A DNA stretch of 64,000 nt from Erythrobacter ani (lineage in GTDB: Bacteria > Pseudomonadota > Alphaproteobacteria > Sphingomonadales > Sphingomonadaceae), in NCBI RefSeq assembly GCF_019204025.1, contig NZ_JAGSPB010000002.1, positions 1,116,001 through 1,180,000 of the forward strand, given 5' to 3'. The notes beneath the pieces were generated by a model. It was given only the letters and a program-made list of their open reading frames with translations, was not told where the DNA came from and made no database searches. Positions 29,826-39,595 of this stretch are shown here, in pieces; the stretch's first letter is position 1, and each line of letters opens with the position of its first letter. Made by a program: the position numbers and the translations under genes.

Positions 29826-30191
29826 ATGTTCCTATTCCTCACAGTCCTCCAAGCCATCGTGGCCGCCGCATTGGTCGGCGTCGTGCTCATGCAGCGCAGC
29901 GAAGGGGGCGGACTCGGGATTGGCGGCAATCCCAATGGCGCGCTTGGTGCGCGCGGAGCAGCGGATTTCCTCACGCGGGCGACGAAATGGCTGGCAGTTG
30001 CATTCGTGGCACTCTCGATTGCGCTTGCGGCGGTTGCCGTAAATGAAACCAGCAACAGCGCAATCAGCACCACGCTCGACCGCGATGTGGGCGGTTCGGG
30101 TGTTCCGGATCTACTGGGTGAGCCAAGCGGCGGCGACGCTCCTGCCAATGAAGAGCCGGTGCCTGCTCAAGACGATCCCCTCGCAGAGTAG
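29826..30191 (+). CDS. secG: Preprotein translocase subunit SecG
   Basis: A small inner-membrane subunit of the SecYEG export channel. Two membrane segments are seen (about residues 1-20 and 54-74), linked by the typical conserved loop VVLMQRSEGGGLG then LGARGAADFLTRAT. The acidic C-terminal tail of about 40 residues is not conserved. The 121-residue length fits the tailed alphaproteobacterial form. tpiA-secG-pyrG is a common order in this class. Confidence 0.95.
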   Translation: MFLFLTVLQAIVAAALVGVVLMQRSEGGGLGIGGNPNGALGARGAADFLTRATKWLAVAFVALSIALAAVAVNETSNSAISTTLDRDVGGSGVPDLLGEPSGGDAPANEEPVPAQDDPLAE

Positions 30192-30290
30192 ATAATCCGC
30201 ACGGCGAGGCGGGCATATTTGTCCGATTGCTGTGGATGGCGACATTTGCGCGCCGTTATTTGCTTGCCTCGAATCCAAACCAACGCTTAA

Positions 30291-31937
<1,647 letters not shown>

Positions 31938-31993
31938 TCTCGATTTATCGCGCCAAATCAAAGCACGACTTTGACAAGGTACTGTTTCAAAAC

Positions 31994-32347
31994 GTAAATT
32001 TTCATTTACCGGGAAAACTGACGGTTTTCCGAGGCTTATTCCTTCTGTCGCGTTCTTACAAGCGTGTAAGTTTACGCTTGCACGCAGGTGCAAATGCGCA
32101 CTACCCGTGCGGTCATAAAAGGGTCATCACAAGAAAATTACTCGGGCTTTCCGCCTGGTTTAACTGCCAAGCTAGGGGCCGGCAGATATCGTATCAGGGG
32201 CGATCACCAGCCACAGGATCGATCTGTCACCACGAGATTGAGCTCGAACCGAAGTTGACCGTCTTCTGCGACCCGGACGGTGAGCATCGTGACGAGGCGG
32301 CCTGACGGTCGCGGGGGCGGATCATTGCGATCCGCCCCCATATTTTT
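31994..32347 (+). ncRNA. Candidate small RNA or untranslated transcript with terminator
   Basis: The 451-base gap between pyrG and hsp20 has no convincing gene. It has a series of perfect hairpins: 31994-32009 (GTAAAT/ATTTAC), 32012-32030 (GGAAAAC/GTTTTCC) and 32059-32080 (CAAGCGT/ACGCTTG). It ends in an 11-bp terminator at 32313-32339. A TTGACA at 31971 with a weak TAAATT 18 bases on could be a promoter. The terminator is too far from pyrG (375 bases) to be its simplest end. A short open stretch ending at 32305 has gene-like codon use but no start. The type and the boundaries are a guess. Confidence 0.3.
32313..32347 (+). terminator. Rho-independent terminator
   Basis: An 11-bp perfect stem, GGGGGCGGATC paired with GATCCGCCCCC around loop ATTGC, followed by TATTTTTG. 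The T-rich tail lies only on the plus-strand side, so it ends plus-strand transcription and not hsp20. Confidence 0.85.
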
Positions 32348-32388
32348 GTCTAAAGTTCGTGTGTCGGACGAGGCCGGACTGCAACCTA

Positions 32389-32877
32389 TCAGGCAGCGCC
32401 TTTTACCTTTTCGTCCGTCTCGCCGGAACTGTCCGGTACGGCGGTGAGGGTGGTCGCACCATTCACGGCGATCTTTTTCGGCTTCATTGCATCAGGCACT
32501 TCGCGCACCAGATCGATGGTCAGAAGTCCGTCAGCAAGGTCGGCGCTTTCGACACGAACGAAATCGGCTAATTCGAAACGGCGCTCGAAACCGCGGTTCG
32601 CGATGCCAACGTGAAGCAGCTCGCCGCCTTCATCTACGTCGTCGCGCTTCTTGCCCTGAACGACGAGCAGGTTTTGCTGCGCGGTGATGTCGATATCCTG
32701 CGGACGGAAACCGGCCACTGCCAATGTGATGCGGTAATTGTCTTCGCCGCTGCGCGCGATGTTGAAAGGCGGATAATTGTCGCCCGAATTCGTGCGCGCC
32801 TGGCTTTCAAGCAGATCGAACAGGCGATCGAAGCCAACGGTGCTGCGGCGGTAGGGAGTAAAATCAAGACGTGACAT
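32389..32877 (-). CDS. Small heat-shock protein, Hsp20/IbpA type
   Basis: An ATP-independent chaperone that binds unfolding proteins. At 162 residues it has an alpha-crystallin domain (about 37-130) with YRITLAVAGFRPQDIDI and the conserved FERRFELADFV, and a C-terminal extension. The N-terminus FDRLFDLLE is typical for IbpA-like proteins. Upstream are a sigma-32-type promoter and a ROSE-like hairpin covering the ribosome site, so expression should rise with temperature both at transcription and translation. Confidence 0.95.
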   Translation of the reverse strand: MSRLDFTPYRRSTVGFDRLFDLLESQARTNSGDNYPPFNIARSGEDNYRITLAVAGFRPQDIDITAQQNLLVVQGKKRDDVDEGGELLHVGIANRGFERRFELADFVRVESADLADGLLTIDLVREVPDAMKPKKIAVNGATTLTAVPDSSGETDEKVKGAA

Positions 32878-32885
32878 AATCTACA

Positions 32886-32906
32886 AATCCTCTTTTTTGA
32901 GCAATC
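32886..32906 (-). promoter_or_regulatory. ROSE-like RNA thermometer over the hsp20 ribosome binding site
   Basis: On the minus strand the leader just before the hsp20 ATG holds TTGCTC (UUGCU core at 32900-32904), an A-run, then GAGGA (AGGA at 32888-32891), ten bases before the start codon. Pairing UUGCU with the AGGA Shine-Dalgarno and leaving a G opposed to G is the hallmark of ROSE thermometers of alphaproteobacterial hsp20 genes. The pairing was read by eye, not folded. Confidence 0.65.
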
Positions 32907-32996
32907 TGAACATGTTTGCAGACCTGCGTGCTGCAGCGCCTGCGGGTTTGTCGCGGTTGCTGTCTCCCAAGACTGGCGAAACGCCGCGACAACCTC

Positions 32997-33025
32997 TATT
33001 TGGGTTTGCCAGCACACCTTTCAAG
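32997..33025 (-). promoter_or_regulatory. Heat-shock (sigma-32, RpoH) promoter of hsp20
   Basis: Minus strand CTTGAAA (33019-33025), 14 bases, then CCCAAATA (32997-33004). This matches the sigma-32 consensus CTTGAAA and CCCCATNT well. The predicted start near 32990 gives a leader of about 110 bases ending in the ROSE-like hairpin. Confidence 0.8.
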
Positions 33026-33041
33026 AGGTTTTAAGCACCCG

Positions 33042-33305
33042 ATGAGCACACCGAAAATCGATATCTACAGCAAGTTTACCTGCCCCTTCTGCGTGCGGGC
33101 GAAACGCCTGCTTTCATCGAAGGGAGTGGAGTTCAACGAATACGATATCACGATGGGCGGGCCGAAGCGCGACGAGATGCGGGAACGGGCGCCGGGGGCA
33201 ACGACTGTGCCTCAGATATTCATCGGCGACACTCATATCGGTGGCTCGGATGATCTTGCTGCTCTGGAGCGCGAAGGAAAACTCGACGCATTGCTGGCGG
33301 GATAA
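33042..33305 (+). CDS. grxC: Glutaredoxin 3
   Basis: Glutathione-dependent dithiol oxidoreductase. At 87 residues it has the active-site motif CPFC at residues 15-18 in SKFTCPFCVRAKRLL, then the glutathione-binding TVPQIFIGDTHIGGSDDL. The start at 33042 gives the canonical length; the longer open frame from 32916 is not conserved. It is divergent from hsp20, and its own upstream region overlaps the hsp20 heat-shock promoter. Confidence 0.95.
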   Translation: MSTPKIDIYSKFTCPFCVRAKRLLSSKGVEFNEYDITMGGPKRDEMRERAPGATTVPQIFIGDTHIGGSDDLAALEREGKLDALLAG

Positions 33306-33313
33306 GAGGGCGC

Positions 33314-34132
33314 GTGCCTAAAATTGCCGTCCTGCAGATGACTTCGGGGATCGATCCCGAGGCGAATTTCGAGGTGATCGATCAGGCCATGGCCGAGGCG
33401 CAGGCGGGCGGGGCGGACGTCCTGTTCACCCCGGAAATGTCGTTGCTCCTCGATCGCGACCGGCAACGAGCTGCTGAAACAATCTCCAGCGAGACTTATT
33501 CGGGATATCAGCGCCGCCTTGCTGTATTGGCGACCCGCGGGCAGACCGATCTCGCTCTTGGCTCGATGCCCGTCGCTCTGCCCAATGGTAGGTGGGTGAA
33601 CCGCTCGCACTATTTCTTCGCAAACGGCCGCGATCCGGTTCTTTACGACAAGATGCACATGTTCGACGTCGAGCTGTCGACCGGTGAAAGCTGGCGTGAG
33701 AGTGCCGCCTACGCACCGGGCGTGTTCGTGCGGTCCGAAGCCGACACGCCCCTTGGCAGGCTAGGTTTCACGATCTGCTACGACCTGAGGTTTCCGGCAC
33801 TATTCGAAGCCTTGGGCAAGGTGAAGTGCGATAGCATTGCAGTTCCCGCCGCTTTCACGCGGCCGACTGGCGCGGCGCATTGGCACGTCTTGTTGCGCGC
33901 CCGCGCAATCGAAGCGAGCGCCTTCGTCATCGCAGCCGCGCAAGTGGGAGAGCATGACGATGGCCGCAAGACCTTCGGTCACAGCCTCGTGGTCGATCCT
34001 TGGGGCGAAGTGCTGCTCGACATGGGCGGTCAGCAGCCAGGCCTGGCGTTTTGCGATATCGATCTGGGTCGGATCGAGGAGGTTCGCCTGCAACTTCCCA
34101 GCCTTGCCAACAAGCGCGAAATACCCAACTAG
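33314..34132 (+). CDS. Carbon-nitrogen hydrolase (nitrilase superfamily, Nit/omega-amidase-like)
   Basis: A 272-residue cytoplasmic amidohydrolase. The catalytic triad is visible: Glu in FTPEMSLLL, Lys in YDKMHMFDV, and Cys in FTICYDLRFP. The pattern KMHMFDVEL and GFTICYDLRFPALFE is typical of Nit1/deaminated glutathione amidase-like proteins. Being directly behind grxC fits a glutathione-related role, but substrate is inferred only. The GTG start has AGAGGG upstream and lies nine bases after grxC. Confidence 0.88.
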   Translation: MPKIAVLQMTSGIDPEANFEVIDQAMAEAQAGGADVLFTPEMSLLLDRDRQRAAETISSETYSGYQRRLAVLATRGQTDLALGSMPVALPNGRWVNRSHYFFANGRDPVLYDKMHMFDVELSTGESWRESAAYAPGVFVRSEADTPLGRLGFTICYDLRFPALFEALGKVKCDSIAVPAAFTRPTGAAHWHVLLRARAIEASAFVIAAAQVGEHDDGRKTFGHSLVVDPWGEVLLDMGGQQPGLAFCDIDLGRIEEVRLQLPSLANKREIPN

Positions 34133-34140
34133 GGCCCATC

Positions 34141-34617
34141 ATGATCGTCTACGACCTCCACTGTGACCTCGGCCATCGCTTCGAAGGATGGTTCGGTTCG
34201 TCCTCCGATTACGAGGACCAGCAAGCCAGCGGGTTGGTCAATTGCCCGGAATGCGGCAGCGAGACTATTGGAAAGGCACCGATGGCGCCTGCCGTACCGG
34301 CCAAAAGTAATGCGCGCCCGGTCGAACAGCTACCCGTCAGGCAGGGGGAACCGAAACCGGTGTCGAACTCGCCGATGCCCGCAGAAGTTAAGAAAGCCAT
34401 GGAGGTCTTGGCAAAAGCGCAGGAGAAGGCGCTGAAAAACAGCACGTTTGTGGGTGAGAAATTCGCCGAGCAATCCCGCGAAATGCACTACGGAGAGCGC
34501 GACGAAACCCCGATCCACGGTCAGGCAACGCTTGAAGAGGCGAAAGCTCTGGCCGAAGAGGGCGTACCCGTCGCACCGCTACCATTCCCTGTCGCTCCGC
34601 CTGACAAACTCAATTGA
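34141..34617 (+). CDS. DUF1178 family protein
   Basis: A 158-residue protein starting MIVYDLHCDLGHRFEGWF, then a zinc-ribbon-like pair (CPECGSET near residue 38) and IGKAPMAPAVP. This matches DUF1178, an alphaproteobacterial family whose function is unknown. The start is the ATG at 34141, eight bases after the nitrilase gene; the longer frame upstream overlaps that gene. It probably belongs to a grxC-nitrilase-DUF1178 operon, a common order in the class. Confidence 0.88.
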   Translation: MIVYDLHCDLGHRFEGWFGSSSDYEDQQASGLVNCPECGSETIGKAPMAPAVPAKSNARPVEQLPVRQGEPKPVSNSPMPAEVKKAMEVLAKAQEKALKNSTFVGEKFAEQSREMHYGERDETPIHGQATLEEAKALAEEGVPVAPLPFPVAPPDKLN

Positions 34618-34650
34618 TTTGAAACTTGCCGGTGCTATTGGCGTCTCGGC

Positions 34651-34727
34651 GACCCCGTAGCTCAGCCGGATAGAGCACCAGATTCCTAATCTGGGGGCCG
34701 CGTGTTCGAATCACGCCGGGGTCACCA
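34651..34727 (+). tRNA. tRNA-Arg (anticodon CCU)
   Basis: 77 bases with encoded CCA. Acceptor GACCCCG/CGGGGTC, D-arm GCTC-GAGC, anticodon stem CCAGA/TCTGG with loop TTCCTAA (anticodon CCT), and T-arm GCGTG-TTCGAAT-CACGC. The discriminator is A. All stems pair fully. It reads AGG codons. Confidence 0.97.
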
Positions 34728-34738
34728 TTATTCCTGGA

Positions 34739-35968
34739 TTAAGACTGGACAGCTTGAGCAGGAGAGCTCTGCCACAGCCGCTCCGCAATAACGGACAGGA
34801 TTACAATCAGTCCCGATATTGCCAGCAATAGCATGCAAGTGCCTGCCCATCCGGCGAGGTCGTAGACGGACGTTCCAAGGATGCTTCCCAAGGCGCCGCC
34901 GATGAACATCATCACGATATAACTCGTCGTGAGTCGCGTGCGGATTTCGGGCTCGAGCGACAGGAATGTCATCCTGCCGGTTACATCGATTGTCGGGCCG
35001 ACGAGGTTCACGATGACGAGCGGCAGCAAAAGCGTCCAGACGTTGAGCCCGAGCGGGTAGAACAACGAGACGCCGGTCAATTGTACAATTGCGCAAATCA
35101 CCCGCGCTCGCCGCGCACCCACCCTATCAGCCCATTTGCCGAGCCGGGGCGTCGAGAAGATGCTGAGCGCAGCAATTCCCGCCAGATAGCCAACCGTGTC
35201 CACGCCGTAACCCAATTCCGGGCCTGTGAGGTAAAGGGCAAGGGCGAGCCACGTCGCGGTAAAAGCTGCGAAATTCAGACCCTGGATCAGTCCGGACAAC
35301 ATCATGTCACGGTGGTGCGCCGCCAGGATGAATACCGAGCGGATAAGCTCCAGATAATTCGAACGTGGCTGCTTGCTCGCAGTCGCATCGGTGCGCAGCG
35401 TCACAGGTAGAAACAGTGTGACCCCTGCAATGAGCGCGAAGGCGCACCAATAGACCGTCCTCCATCCGAATTGTTCCGCAACTACGCCGGCACCGACACG
35501 CGCGACGAGAATGCCGAAGATCACTCCGGCGGTCAGCAAGGCGGTCACCTGGCCCAGCCGTTCAGGCGCAACCCTTTTCGAAGCGAAAGCAGGGATCAGG
35601 TACGGCGCGATGGTCACGAAACCGAGCAAAGTGGAGGCAAGCGTGAACGCCGCGAAACCGTTTGCCAGCGCCATCCCGAGCATGAAAAGGGCCTGCAAAG
35701 CGACAAAGGCGATACACAGTCGCTTGTTCGAATAACGATCGCCGAGCGGCAATAGCAGCAGGATTCCCACTGCGAGCGCCAATTGATTGAGCGCGGGGAC
35801 AATCCCGATCTGCGCTTCGCTGACGCCGAAATCGCGTGCAACCTCGCCGATGATCGGATGGATGTAATATGCGTTGGCCGTAACCACAGCGACGGTCACC
35901 GTCAGCGCATATTCCTGCGCCCGGCTGAGATAAATCGGCGCGGTGGTCGTGGCGGCGGCTTCGCTCAA
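34739..35968 (-). CDS. MFS transporter
   Basis: 409 residues, about 12 membrane helices, an inner-membrane carrier of the major facilitator superfamily. The segment LLLLPLGDRYSNKRL (loop 2-3) carries the conserved Asp-Arg pattern (G-D-R). The substrate cannot be told from sequence. It overlaps the dehalogenase stop by four bases (ATGA), so the two are translated together. That suggests it handles a dehalogenase substrate or product, but this is an inference. Confidence 0.88.
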   Translation of the reverse strand: MSEAAATTTAPIYLSRAQEYALTVTVAVVTANAYYIHPIIGEVARDFGVSEAQIGIVPALNQLALAVGILLLLPLGDRYSNKRLCIAFVALQALFMLGMALANGFAAFTLASTLLGFVTIAPYLIPAFASKRVAPERLGQVTALLTAGVIFGILVARVGAGVVAEQFGWRTVYWCAFALIAGVTLFLPVTLRTDATASKQPRSNYLELIRSVFILAAHHRDMMLSGLIQGLNFAAFTATWLALALYLTGPELGYGVDTVGYLAGIAALSIFSTPRLGKWADRVGARRARVICAIVQLTGVSLFYPLGLNVWTLLLPLVIVNLVGPTIDVTGRMTFLSLEPEIRTRLTTSYIVMMFIGGALGSILGTSVYDLAGWAGTCMLLLAISGLIVILSVIAERLWQSSPAQAVQS

Positions 35969-36879
35969 ACGAGGAAGCCGGCCTTTCGCGCCGTATCGAT
36001 CACGCCCTGCGCTAATTCCTTTGGCCGGTCTTCCTGACAGAAATGGCCGCAGGTCGAGAGCATTGCGTGCGGCATTCCCTCGGCGCCCTTGATCCGGTCG
36101 ATGAGTGGCTGGGCCAGGCCCCCTGTGACGGGATCATCCTCACCGAACAGCGTCAGAAACGGCTTGTCGAAGCCCGACAGCCCTTCCCAAGCGGCCTTGT
36201 TCTGCTCGATGCCGTCCATGCCGTCTTCGACCGGGACGAGGGCAGGGAACGCACGAGCACCCGCTTTGCTCGGCTCATCGGGAAACGGCGCATCATAAGC
36301 AGCAATTTCTTCCGGCGATCGCTCGGTCGCTGTGGCGCGCTGGAGCAGTTCGCCGATCTGGAATTCAGGCGAGGTTTTGGCGAAGTGTCGCCAGGCGAGG
36401 AATGCAGGTGAGGGCGTGCCGCCGGTCGGCAGAAAGGTGTTGCTGGCCACGACGCAGGTGAATTTGTCTGGCTCCTCGCCCACCATGCGCAGGCCAAGCA
36501 ACCCGCCCCAATCCTGGCAGAACAGAGCGGCAGGCTGAGGCACCACAGCATCACGCCATTGTTTCAGCCAGCTGATGTGACGGTCATAACTGTAGAACCC
36601 GATATCATCGGGCTTGTCGCTCTTGCCAAAGCCGATGAGATCCGGCGCGAGGCAGCGAAATCCTGCGTCCAGCAGAACGGGGATCATCTTTCGGTAAAGA
36701 AAGCTCCAGCTCGGTTCGCCATGGAAAAGGAGGACCGGAGGGGCGTCCTCGGGCCCTTCGTCGATGTAATGCATCCGGCCCGAATGCCCATTGCCAAGGT
36801 CGATGTCGGTCCAGTTCTCAGCGAAATCGTAATCGGGGATCGCAGCGAAGCGGGCGGGGTCATAAGACAGGACTTTCAT
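35965..36879 (-). CDS. Haloalkane dehalogenase (subfamily I)
   Basis: Hydrolyses carbon-halogen bonds through an alpha/beta hydrolase with an Asp nucleophile. Numbering from the ATG at 36879 (304 residues): HGEPSWSFLYRKM at 53-65, nucleophile Asp123 in CQDWGG, acid Asp248/249 in FGEDDP, and His279 in TCGHFC. Trp124 and Trp163 are in the places of the two halide-binding Trp residues of DhlA-type enzymes. I chose 36879 rather than the in-frame ATG at 36888, because AAGGAG is nine bases upstream of the former and overlaps the latter. Confidence 0.85.
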   Translation of the reverse strand: MKVLSYDPARFAAIPDYDFAENWTDIDLGNGHSGRMHYIDEGPEDAPPVLLFHGEPSWSFLYRKMIPVLLDAGFRCLAPDLIGFGKSDKPDDIGFYSYDRHISWLKQWRDAVVPQPAALFCQDWGGLLGLRMVGEEPDKFTCVVASNTFLPTGGTPSPAFLAWRHFAKTSPEFQIGELLQRATATERSPEEIAAYDAPFPDEPSKAGARAFPALVPVEDGMDGIEQNKAAWEGLSGFDKPFLTLFGEDDPVTGGLAQPLIDRIKGAEGMPHAMLSTCGHFCQEDRPKELAQGVIDTARKAGFLV

Positions 36880-36959
36880 GATTCTCATCTCCTTCTCGGG
36901 AGTTGAGTAGCACGAAAAAACCTATCGGCCACCGTCCGTTCGCATTGGCTTTTCCGGAA

Positions 36960-37832
36960 TCAGCCGCCCGTGCTGGGCTCGCCCGGATCCTGGCCCATGG
37001 GCACGCGCTCCTTGAAGGTGTGCGTGACGTACGGGAAGGGGATTTCGATGCCGGCATCGTCCAGCCCGCGCTTGATTGCGCGCACGACCTTGTCCTTGCT
37101 CTCCCAGCCATTGCGAGGTGTGGAGCCCGACCACCAGCGCACAAGGAAATCGACCGAGGAGGAGTTGAATTCCTGCGCAAAGATATCGAGGCCTTTCTCG
37201 GTATCGACTTCATCCACCGCGGATACGGCCTTGCGAATGACTTCCGAGGCCTCGTCGAGGTCAGTGTCGTACGAAACGCCAATCACGACATCGTGTCGGC
37301 GCTGATCCTTGTCGGTGAGGATCTCGACCGGATTCTTGAACAGGATGGAATTGGGTACGACGGTCAATTCGCCGGAGAGCGCGCGGATATGCGTTTCGCG
37401 TAGCGTGATATGCTCGACCTTGCCGATCATTCCTTCGCACTCGATCACGTCGCCGATCCGCATTTTCTCACGAATCATGATGAGAACTCCGGCAAGGAAG
37501 TTTTCGAAAATATCCTGAAAGGCGAAGCCGATCGCGACAGCTCCGATGCCGAGCCCTGCGATAAGGCTTCCGACCGTCAGTCCGGGGAAGACCACGATTG
37601 CCGCAATCAGCAACCCGATGATCCATGTTCCCAGCTTCACAAGGGTTTCAATAAGATTTCGCAGCGAGGGACGCAGGTCGGTCTTGCCGATCAATCCGTC
37701 CGCGATCTTGACCGTGAAGCCTGCAACGATTGCGGTGACGATAATTATGATGATTGCGATGCCGATGCTCGGCAGAGTGCGCACCAATTCGGTGCCCATC
37801 TCGTTCAACTGATCCATTAGCGTGCTGAGCAT
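36960..37832 (-). CDS. mscS: Small-conductance mechanosensitive channel MscS
   Basis: 290 residues. Three N-terminal membrane helices include the pore helix region LIAGLGIGAVAIGFAFQDIFENFLAGVLI, with the Gly/Ala packing pattern that defines MscS. It is followed by the beta domain with VEHITLRETHIRALSGELTVVPN and an alpha-beta domain. It opens under membrane tension to release solutes during hypo-osmotic shock. It is divergent from ftsB. Confidence 0.93.
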   Translation of the reverse strand: MLSTLMDQLNEMGTELVRTLPSIGIAIIIIIVTAIVAGFTVKIADGLIGKTDLRPSLRNLIETLVKLGTWIIGLLIAAIVVFPGLTVGSLIAGLGIGAVAIGFAFQDIFENFLAGVLIMIREKMRIGDVIECEGMIGKVEHITLRETHIRALSGELTVVPNSILFKNPVEILTDKDQRRHDVVIGVSYDTDLDEASEVIRKAVSAVDEVDTEKGLDIFAQEFNSSSVDFLVRWWSGSTPRNGWESKDKVVRAIKRGLDDAGIEIPFPYVTHTFKERVPMGQDPGEPSTGG

Positions 37833-37990
37833 GATTTTCGTGGTTCCCTCGCTTTTCCCGCATCAACGTGAAACAGGTGGGGATCGTTCCGAAGCAGCAA
37901 CACAGCAAGAAAATCCACCGGCACATCACGTTTCGACTTGATGCGACGGGTTAACTATGATTCTGTGCGGTTTGTATTGGGGAACGGGAA

Positions 37991-38290
37991 ATGCGCAGAC
38001 CACCACGGGAACAGTTGCGGCAGGGCCTTGCGCTCATGGCGCTGCTTGCCCTGACCGGATTTGCGATTGCCGGGCCGACCGGTCTGCTTGCCTGGAGCGA
38101 GAATGTTCAGGCGCTCGAACAGCGAAGCGCCCAGGTTGTAGAACTTACGGAAAAGCGCGACGCGCTGCGCAACCGGGTGAACCTGCTCAATCCCGAGTCA
38201 GCCGATCCTGATCTGGCGAGCGAGCTCGTGCGCAAAAATCTGGGCGTGCTGCATGCCGATGAGGTAATGATCACGGTCGAGGACGAATAA
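37991..38290 (+). CDS. ftsB: Septum formation initiator FtsB/DivIC-like
   Basis: A 99-residue bitopic membrane protein: one helix (about residues 13-34), then a coiled coil with NVQALEQRSAQVVELTEKRD and RNRVNLLNPESADPDLASEL. The ending ARKNLGV-like VRKNLGVLHADEVMI is typical of the family. It links FtsL and FtsQ in the division complex. It lies just upstream of the pyruvate dehydrogenase genes, a placement common in Alphaproteobacteria. Confidence 0.88.
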   Translation: MRRPPREQLRQGLALMALLALTGFAIAGPTGLLAWSENVQALEQRSAQVVELTEKRDALRNRVNLLNPESADPDLASELVRKNLGVLHADEVMITVEDE

Positions 38291-38455
38291 AGCCGCCGCA
38301 TCGGCTGCTTGTCGTTTCCCTTATTCTGTACTGACATTCTGAAAAGCCGCGCTTTACGTTGCGTCTCGCCGATAGTCCTGACTATAGGGGCATTGGGAAT
38401 TCCAGCGCGCTCTCCTCCCCCTTTGGCGCGTCCGTTTACGAGAGGATAATACACC

Positions 38456-39592
38456 TTGGCGAAACAGCCTGCATCCAAGAAATCGCCCGCAAAATCCGCA
38501 GCGAAAAAGCCCGCAGCGAAAAAGCCCGCAGCGAAAAAACAGGCGAACGCGGCCCTTGCATCGGACGATCCCGATTTCGCTCTGCATTCCTTGCAGGAGG
38601 AATTCGATGCGAACAAAAGCTTCGATGCTGACACCGATCAGATGATGGAGTTCTATCGGCAGATGTTGCTGATCCGACGGTTCGAGGAGAAGGCAGGCCA
38701 GCTCTACGGCCTCGGCCTGATCGGCGGCTTTTGCCACCTGTATATCGGTCAAGAAGCGGTCGCTATCGGACTGCAAAGCGCGCTCGACGGTGACAAGGAC
38801 AGCGTGATCACGGGTTACCGCGATCATGGGCACATGCTCGCCTACGGCATCGATCCGAAGGTCATCATGGCCGAGCTGACGGGCCGCGAAGCCGGAATTT
38901 CGAAGGGTAAGGGCGGCTCGATGCACATGTTCAGCACCGAGCACAAATTTTACGGCGGCCACGGCATTGTCGGTGCGCAGGTCGCGCTCGGCGGCGGGCT
39001 CGCGCTTGCGCATCAGTACAACGAGGATGGCGGGCTGTGTCTCGCATATTTCGGAGACGGCGCGGCTAACCAGGGCCAGGTCTACGAGACGTTCAACATG
39101 GCGGCCCTCTGGAACCTGCCGATCGTGTTTGTGGTCGAAGACAACCAGTATGCGATGGGCACCGCGACGAAGCGCTCTTCAGCTGAAACGCGCTTTCACC
39201 GCAGAGGCACGGCTTTCCGCATTCCAGGTATGGACGTGAATGGTATGGACGTACTTGAAGTGCGTGCCGCTGCCGAAGTTGCGTTCAAGCATGTTCGTGA
39301 GGGCAAAGGCCCCGTGTTGATGGAGCTCAACACATATCGTTACCGCGGCCACTCAATGTCCGATCCCGCCAAATATCGCACTCGCGAAGAGGTGCAGGAC
39401 CAACGCGATCATCACGACCCGATCGAGCGGCTGAAGAAGGCTCTGATCGCGACTGGCAAGACCGAGGAAGAATTGAAAGCGATCGATAAGGATATTCGCA
39501 AGATCGTGGCTGAATCCGCTGATTTTGCAGAGAATTCGCCCGAACCCGCTGCCGATGAACTCTACACCGATGTCCTGGTGGAGGAGTATTGA
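38456..39592 (+). CDS. pdhA: Pyruvate dehydrogenase E1 component, alpha subunit
   Basis: Thiamine-diphosphate-dependent decarboxylation of pyruvate within the PDH complex. At 378 residues it contains the TPP-binding motif GDGAANQGQVYETFNMA, the phosphorylation-loop-like YRGHSMSDPAKYRTREE, and KGGSMHMFS. The start is a TTG at 38456, with AGAGG upstream. The first 35 residues form a Lys/Ala/Pro tail encoded by three 15-base repeats (38498-38542), unlike the rest of the family core. pdhB follows three bases later. Confidence 0.96.
   Translation: MAKQPASKKSPAKSAAKKPAAKKPAAKKQANAALASDDPDFALHSLQEEFDANKSFDADTDQMMEFYRQMLLIRRFEEKAGQLYGLGLIGGFCHLYIGQEAVAIGLQSALDGDKDSVITGYRDHGHMLAYGIDPKVIMAELTGREAGISKGKGGSMHMFSTEHKFYGGHGIVGAQVALGGGLALAHQYNEDGGLCLAYFGDGAANQGQVYETFNMAALWNLPIVFVVEDNQYAMGTATKRSSAETRFHRRGTAFRIPGMDVNGMDVLEVRAAAEVAFKHVREGKGPVLMELNTYRYRGHSMSDPAKYRTREEVQDQRDHHDPIERLKKALIATGKTEEELKAIDKDIRKIVAESADFAENSPEPAADELYTDVLVEEY
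38498..38542 (+). repeat. 15-bp tandem repeat, three copies, within pdhA
   Basis: Three copies of GCAGCGAAAAAGCCC (the last with changes), in frame, encoding Ala-Ala-Lys-Lys-Pro. The period and identity suggest replication slippage can change the length of the E1-alpha tail. Confidence 0.85.
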
Positions 39593-39595
39593 TCG

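Noticed and set aside
31938..32388. tmRNA, RNase P RNA or SRP RNA in the pyrG-hsp20 gap
   Set aside because: No tmRNA tag or CCA-end acceptor pairing, no RNase P conserved core and no SRP-loop motif are seen; only general hairpins and a terminator.
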